Origin: Gordonibacter urolithinfaciens
GTDB taxonomy: Bacteria; Actinomycetota; Coriobacteriia; Coriobacteriales; Eggerthellaceae
Assembly: GCF_900199375.1 (NCBI RefSeq)
Contig: NZ_LT900217.1
Location: forward strand, 2,294,001-2,358,000
Length of the DNA: 64,000 nucleotides
Direction of reading: 5' to 3'
Position numbers and translations under genes: made by a program. The notes beneath the pieces were generated by a model. That model saw nothing but the letters and a program-made list of their open reading frames with translations. It was not told where the DNA came from and did no database searches. Of this stretch, positions 60,800-64,000 are shown one piece after another. Positions within the stretch are counted from its first letter, which is position 1. Every line of letters starts with the position of its first letter.

Positions 60800-60808
60800 T
60801 GGTAAACT
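60800..60808 (+). promoter_or_regulatory. Extended -10 for the LRR gene
   Basis: TGGTAAACT is an extended -10 about 38 bases before the LRR protein start, back to back with the promoter of the VWA operon. Confidence 0.4.
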
Positions 60809-60846
60809 GCTACTAAAAAGGTACATTTGGGAGGTCGCACAATTCT

Positions 60847-62829
60847 ATGACAGGGAATATGCTGGTATTTCACGATACGTCAACCGAATTGAACGAGCTC
60901 ATTGAGCATGTGCGCAAAAATCCGCCCAACCTTTGCGCACAGGATGTCGACGTGGTCCGCGCCGCGCAGGCTGCAGAGGGCGAGGTGTGGTCCCCGCAGC
61001 TGCCGCCGTACCGGGCGTGGGCGTCGCGGGACGAGGCGGGTGCCGGGGGCCAGGGCCGGCAGGGCGCGGACGGCGACCTGCTGGTGGTGGGCGCGCTGGG
61101 CATGGGGTTGTCGGACGAGGAGCGCGAAAAGCTGCTCGCACATGCGGCGGAGCGGGGAGGCGCAGAGGAGCGCATCGGAAAGGACGGCGCAGCGCCCTTT
61201 CCGAGCGCGGGCCCGACGGCCCCTGCGCGCGAGCGCATGGGCGACGACCTGCGCGGGGCGCTGCGCGTGCGCCAGGATGCCGACGGGTACGCGCTCGTGG
61301 GATTCGACCTGCGCCGGCTCGCCGCGGCGGCGGGAAGCGACGACGGCCTGGTGGTCAGCTTGCCCGCGTTCGTGGACGGCGTGCCGGTGGTGCGCGTAAC
61401 GGCCGAGGCGTTCACGCGCCGACTCGTGCAGGGCGTGGGCGTGCGTTTGCTCGCGATGCCCGACACGGTGCAGATCGTCGGCGCGAACGCGTTTCTGGCG
61501 CTGTCGGTGCAGCATATCCACGTGGGGGCGGGCGTGCGCATTCTGGGTGAGCAGCCGTGCGACCTCGCCGGCGTCTCGCCGCGCCTCAAACGTCGCGAGT
61601 ATTCCGTCGATGCGCGCAACGGGCGGTTCTGCGCGCGGGATGGCAACCTGTTCGCCGATGGCGGGTCGACGCTGTTGTTTTTAGCCTCGCCGTACGACGA
61701 GCGCATCGAGCTTCCCGCTGGCGTCGAACGCATCGGCGCGGCCGCGTTCGCCGCCGGGTGCGAACCTCCTTCGGTGGTGTCGTGCCCGCCGACGCTTGCG
61801 CGCGTGGATGCGAAGGGCTGGGACGATGCCGTGTGGCTGTGCCCGCCCGAAGCGCTGGCGCATCGCCCGCTCGCCGCTCGCGGCGTGCGGCTGGCGGGTC
61901 CGCGAGCGGTGGAGCTTGACGGATGCTGGTACGACTTCGACGACGCTGGCGCGGTGCTGGTGGCCGGGCCGCCCGCGCCCACCTCGGTGTCCAAGCGGTT
62001 CGCGGCGGCCGCCGCCGTTCGCGCGGCGACGCTGCGCGGGCAGAGCGCGGTGGAACAGGCGCCGTCGCCGGGGCAGGTGGCGCACGTGGCCGCGCATTCC
62101 GCCGCACCGGAGGACGCGCTCGTGCTGCCGCGCTCGGTGGAAGGCCGCCCGCTCGTCCGCGTGGGCGTGCGCGCGCTGCCCTACGCTCCCGCATCGCTCG
62201 TGGTGGCCGATACCGTGCGCGTCGTCGAGCGCGACAACGCATGCCGCAACGCGAAGCGGCTCGTGCTTCCCGAGGGGCTCGAGGCTATCGGGCCCCACTG
62301 CTTCTGCTCGCGCATCCTCGAAGGGCCCGTGTCTATCCCGGCCAGCGTGCGCTCCATCGGAGAAGGCAGCTTCGAGTACGCGGTGTGCCGTCTCGAGCGC
62401 ACGGGAACGATCGTGCACGTATCGGCCGATCAGCTGCTCACGTGCTTTCTGACGGACGCGGAGGACGGCGTGCCGTTCGACTACGGGCGCTACGACGAGC
62501 TGCTGCGCTCGGGGAAGAACCTGCCGGACAAGCTGGGCGCGGTGCTGCATCGGCTGACCGTGCCGTACCGCTTGGAGGACGCGACGCGCACGGCGCTCGT
62601 GGCGTATCTGCGCGATCACGAGCGTGAGGCTCAGAAGCGTGTGGCGCAGGAGGGCGACCGGGCGATGGTAGAGGCGCTCGTGCGGGACGGCTTCGTCGAC
62701 GAGCGCACGTTCGACCGGCAGATCGAGCTGCTGCGCGCCTGCAACCGAACCGACTGCGTGCTCTACCTCATGGAGCAGCACCGCGCCCAGTCCAAGCCGA
62801 CGAGCGTGAGGGAGCGGTTCGCGTTGTGA
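60847..62829 (+). CDS. Leucine-rich-repeat (LRR_5/BspA-like) protein
   Basis: This 660-residue protein has no signal peptide. After a variable N-terminus (1-130) it contains BspA/LRR_5-type units: VVSLPAFVDGVPVVRVTAEAF, MPDTVQIVGANAF, LPAGVERIGAAAFA, LPEGLEAIGPHCF, IPASVRSIGEGSFEYA. The C-terminal part (about 530-660) is helical with an ankyrin-like ending (RACNRTDCVLYLMEQH). Similar cytosolic proteins are common in gut anaerobes, with unknown function. GGGAGG at 60829 supports ATG 60847. Confidence 0.78.
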   Translation: MTGNMLVFHDTSTELNELIEHVRKNPPNLCAQDVDVVRAAQAAEGEVWSPQLPPYRAWASRDEAGAGGQGRQGADGDLLVVGALGMGLSDEEREKLLAHAAERGGAEERIGKDGAAPFPSAGPTAPARERMGDDLRGALRVRQDADGYALVGFDLRRLAAAAGSDDGLVVSLPAFVDGVPVVRVTAEAFTRRLVQGVGVRLLAMPDTVQIVGANAFLALSVQHIHVGAGVRILGEQPCDLAGVSPRLKRREYSVDARNGRFCARDGNLFADGGSTLLFLASPYDERIELPAGVERIGAAAFAAGCEPPSVVSCPPTLARVDAKGWDDAVWLCPPEALAHRPLAARGVRLAGPRAVELDGCWYDFDDAGAVLVAGPPAPTSVSKRFAAAAAVRAATLRGQSAVEQAPSPGQVAHVAAHSAAPEDALVLPRSVEGRPLVRVGVRALPYAPASLVVADTVRVVERDNACRNAKRLVLPEGLEAIGPHCFCSRILEGPVSIPASVRSIGEGSFEYAVCRLERTGTIVHVSADQLLTCFLTDAEDGVPFDYGRYDELLRSGKNLPDKLGAVLHRLTVPYRLEDATRTALVAYLRDHEREAQKRVAQEGDRAMVEALVRDGFVDERTFDRQIELLRACNRTDCVLYLMEQHRAQSKPTSVRERFAL

Positions 62830-63025
62830 AATTGGTGCGGTATGGAAGGCATGCCTTTGGATTCGGCAAAAGCGCCGCGATGGCGTAAGCGCCGGCTTAG
62901 CAACTTTATCCACGATGGTCTACTATGTGTTGACAGCTCGATTGGCAAAGCGGCCCGGATGCGGTAGCAGGGCGTTGGAAGTGCGGCACGTGCCACATTC
63001 GGTCGGCGGAAAGCGGGGAGATGCG

Positions 63026-63478
63026 ATGAAGATGAAGAGGTTCTTCAAGGTTGTCCTGGTCGGAGTGTGCATGGTTGCCTTGGCTGCGGCCGTCGCGGGT
63101 TGTACGGCGCCTGCCGCGGATTCGCAGGCGGGCGGCAAGGAGATCGACGTCTCGTTCGAGGGCGGCATGCTCTCATGTACGGGCGACACGATGACCGTGG
63201 CGCTCGATGCGAATGCCACCACCGGCTACGAGTGGGCCAGCTCGATCGAGGGCGAAGCCGTCAAGGCCGTCGGCGACGAGTACAAGGCCGAAACGAGCTC
63301 GGACGGCAAGGCGGGCGCCGGCGGCGTGCACACGTTCACCTACCAGGCCGAGGGCTCGGGCGAAGCGACCATCACGTTGAAGTACGCGCGCTCCTGGGAA
63401 GCCTCCGACGCCGACAAGACGGTGGTTGTCAAAACCGAGGTGAAGGACGGCGCGTTCGCGGAAGCCTCCGTGCAGTAA
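63026..63478 (+). CDS. Chagasin-like (I42 family) peptidase-inhibitor lipoprotein
   Basis: This 150-residue protein has a lipoprotein signal (lipobox VAGC, Cys26) and one domain of about 110 residues with the three loops of chagasin-type cysteine peptidase inhibitors: ATTGYEW near 64-70, GAGGVHTF near 97-104, and the YARSWE stretch near 120-125. Cell-surface tethered inhibitors of this type block papain-like peptidases, its own or a host's. ATG 63026 has GGGGAG at proper spacing. No peptidase gene is in the window. Confidence 0.83.
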   Translation: MKMKRFFKVVLVGVCMVALAAAVAGCTAPAADSQAGGKEIDVSFEGGMLSCTGDTMTVALDANATTGYEWASSIEGEAVKAVGDEYKAETSSDGKAGAGGVHTFTYQAEGSGEATITLKYARSWEASDADKTVVVKTEVKDGAFAEASVQ

Positions 63479-63553
63479 GTCTCCCGGCACGCTTCCTTGC
63501 GGCGGATGCGCGGTGCAGGGAAGCGTGGTTGTTTCGAGATGGCGTGCAACCGC

Positions 63554-63562
63554 TGCTATACT
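63554..63562 (+). promoter_or_regulatory. Extended -10 upstream of recN
   Basis: TGCTATACT is an extended -10 ending 39 bases before the recN ATG. Confidence 0.5.
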
Positions 63563-63601
63563 TGATAGTTCTAGGAACGATCGAGGTGTGAGGGGTGCGC
63601 G

Positions 63602-64000
63602 ATGATCGATGAGATCCAGGTTGAGAACCTCGCGTTGATCCGCGAGGCGACGCTCGTGCCGGCGCGCGGGCTGACCGTGCTCACGGGCGAGACGGGCGCC
63701 GGCAAGACGGCGCTGCTCTCGGCGTTGAAGCTGCTCATGGGCGCGCGCGCCGACAAGGACGCCGTCCGCGACGGCGAAGATTCCCTCACCGTTTCGGGAA
63801 GATTCTACGGCATCGCCTCCGCCGACGGCTCCGAATCCGACGCTGCCCTGGCTGCGGGCGACTTCGACGAACTCCGGGAGCTCGTGGCCACCCGTCGCGT
63901 GACGTCGGACGGCCGCTCGCGCGTGTCCATCGACGGCCGCATGGCCAGCGTCGGCGAGCTCGCGCGCGCCGTGGCGTCCACCATCGACCTGTGCGGCCAG
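63602..64000 (+). CDS. recN: DNA repair protein RecN, N-terminal part (runs off the window)
   Basis: The 133 codons visible give MIDEIQVENLALIREATLVPARGLTVLTGETGAGKTALLSALKLLMG, the SMC-like head with Walker A GETGAGKT (near 29-36), then the IDGRMASVGELARAV stretch common to RecN. RecN acts at DNA double-strand breaks. The frame remains open to the last base. Confidence 0.93.
   Translation, partial: MIDEIQVENLALIREATLVPARGLTVLTGETGAGKTALLSALKLLMGARADKDAVRDGEDSLTVSGRFYGIASADGSESDAALAAGDFDELRELVATRRVTSDGRSRVSIDGRMASVGELARAVASTIDLCGQ

Noticed and set aside
60840-60862. TTCTATGACAGGGAAT as another copy of the operator half-site ATCCTATGACAATCA.
   Set aside because: It overlaps the start codon of the LRR gene, matches only the central bases and has no inverted partner.
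62930-62960. TTGACA before the chagasin-like gene as a promoter.
   Set aside because: No acceptable -10 hexamer at 16-18 bases.

Overview
The window is GC-rich bacterial DNA with tightly packed genes and no rRNA, tRNA, CRISPR or insertion-sequence signature that I can see. Two paralogous molybdopterin/NrfD respiratory loci with their own TorD chaperones, an arginine/ornithine-type antiporter, an XdhC-family protein, Tat-lipoproteins and the rpoB-rpoC arrangement suggest an anaerobic Coriobacteriia member of the Eggerthellaceae (Eggerthella or Gordonibacter-like). That assignment is inference from gene content, not from a marker search.

Layout. 1-12811: respiratory block. The tail of a DmsB-like ferredoxin is followed by NrfD, a small Cys/His-repeat membrane protein, a cytochrome b-like membrane protein and TorD. 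Then come a small minus-strand gene, a second NrfD-GntR-slipin operon, an AAA ATPase, and a complete Tat-exported molybdoenzyme operon (catalytic subunit, four-cluster ferredoxin, NrfD, TorD). A 39-bp palindrome overlaps the predicted promoter of the molybdoenzyme operon, and half of it recurs before the orphan NrfD operon. 12956-23686: a lipoprotein, a TRIC-like channel, two diguanylate cyclases, rlmB, a NYN RNase, an XRE membrane regulator with a DUF4097-like partner, and a DUF2156 protein. 24516-34377: rpoB, rpoC, hisE, glmM. 34654-41796: a nitrate/sulfonate-type ABC transporter, a BioB/HydE-like radical SAM enzyme, an APC antiporter and an aminotransferase.

41857-49276 is a polyphosphate neighbourhood: ppk1 and ppx on the minus strand, a Crp/Fnr regulator, a small membrane protein and a two-domain PPK2. 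49623-57378 holds a class B sortase joined by a 4-base overlap to purF-purM-purN, then an XdhC-family gene and purH. 57502-62829 holds a MoxR ATPase/VWA pair and a leucine-rich-repeat protein. The window ends with a chagasin-like inhibitor lipoprotein and the start of recN.

Features outside ordinary annotation: the RpoC C-terminus carries a domain closely resembling the alpha-subunit C-terminal domain (alphaCTD); the intergenic gaps hold several long inverted-repeat elements, two of which share a terminal arm, and another family is seen twice; a 13-G tract abuts the predicted promoter of a diguanylate cyclase; and a small protein carries two C-x4-C-x4-C-H repeats next to a respiratory NrfD.
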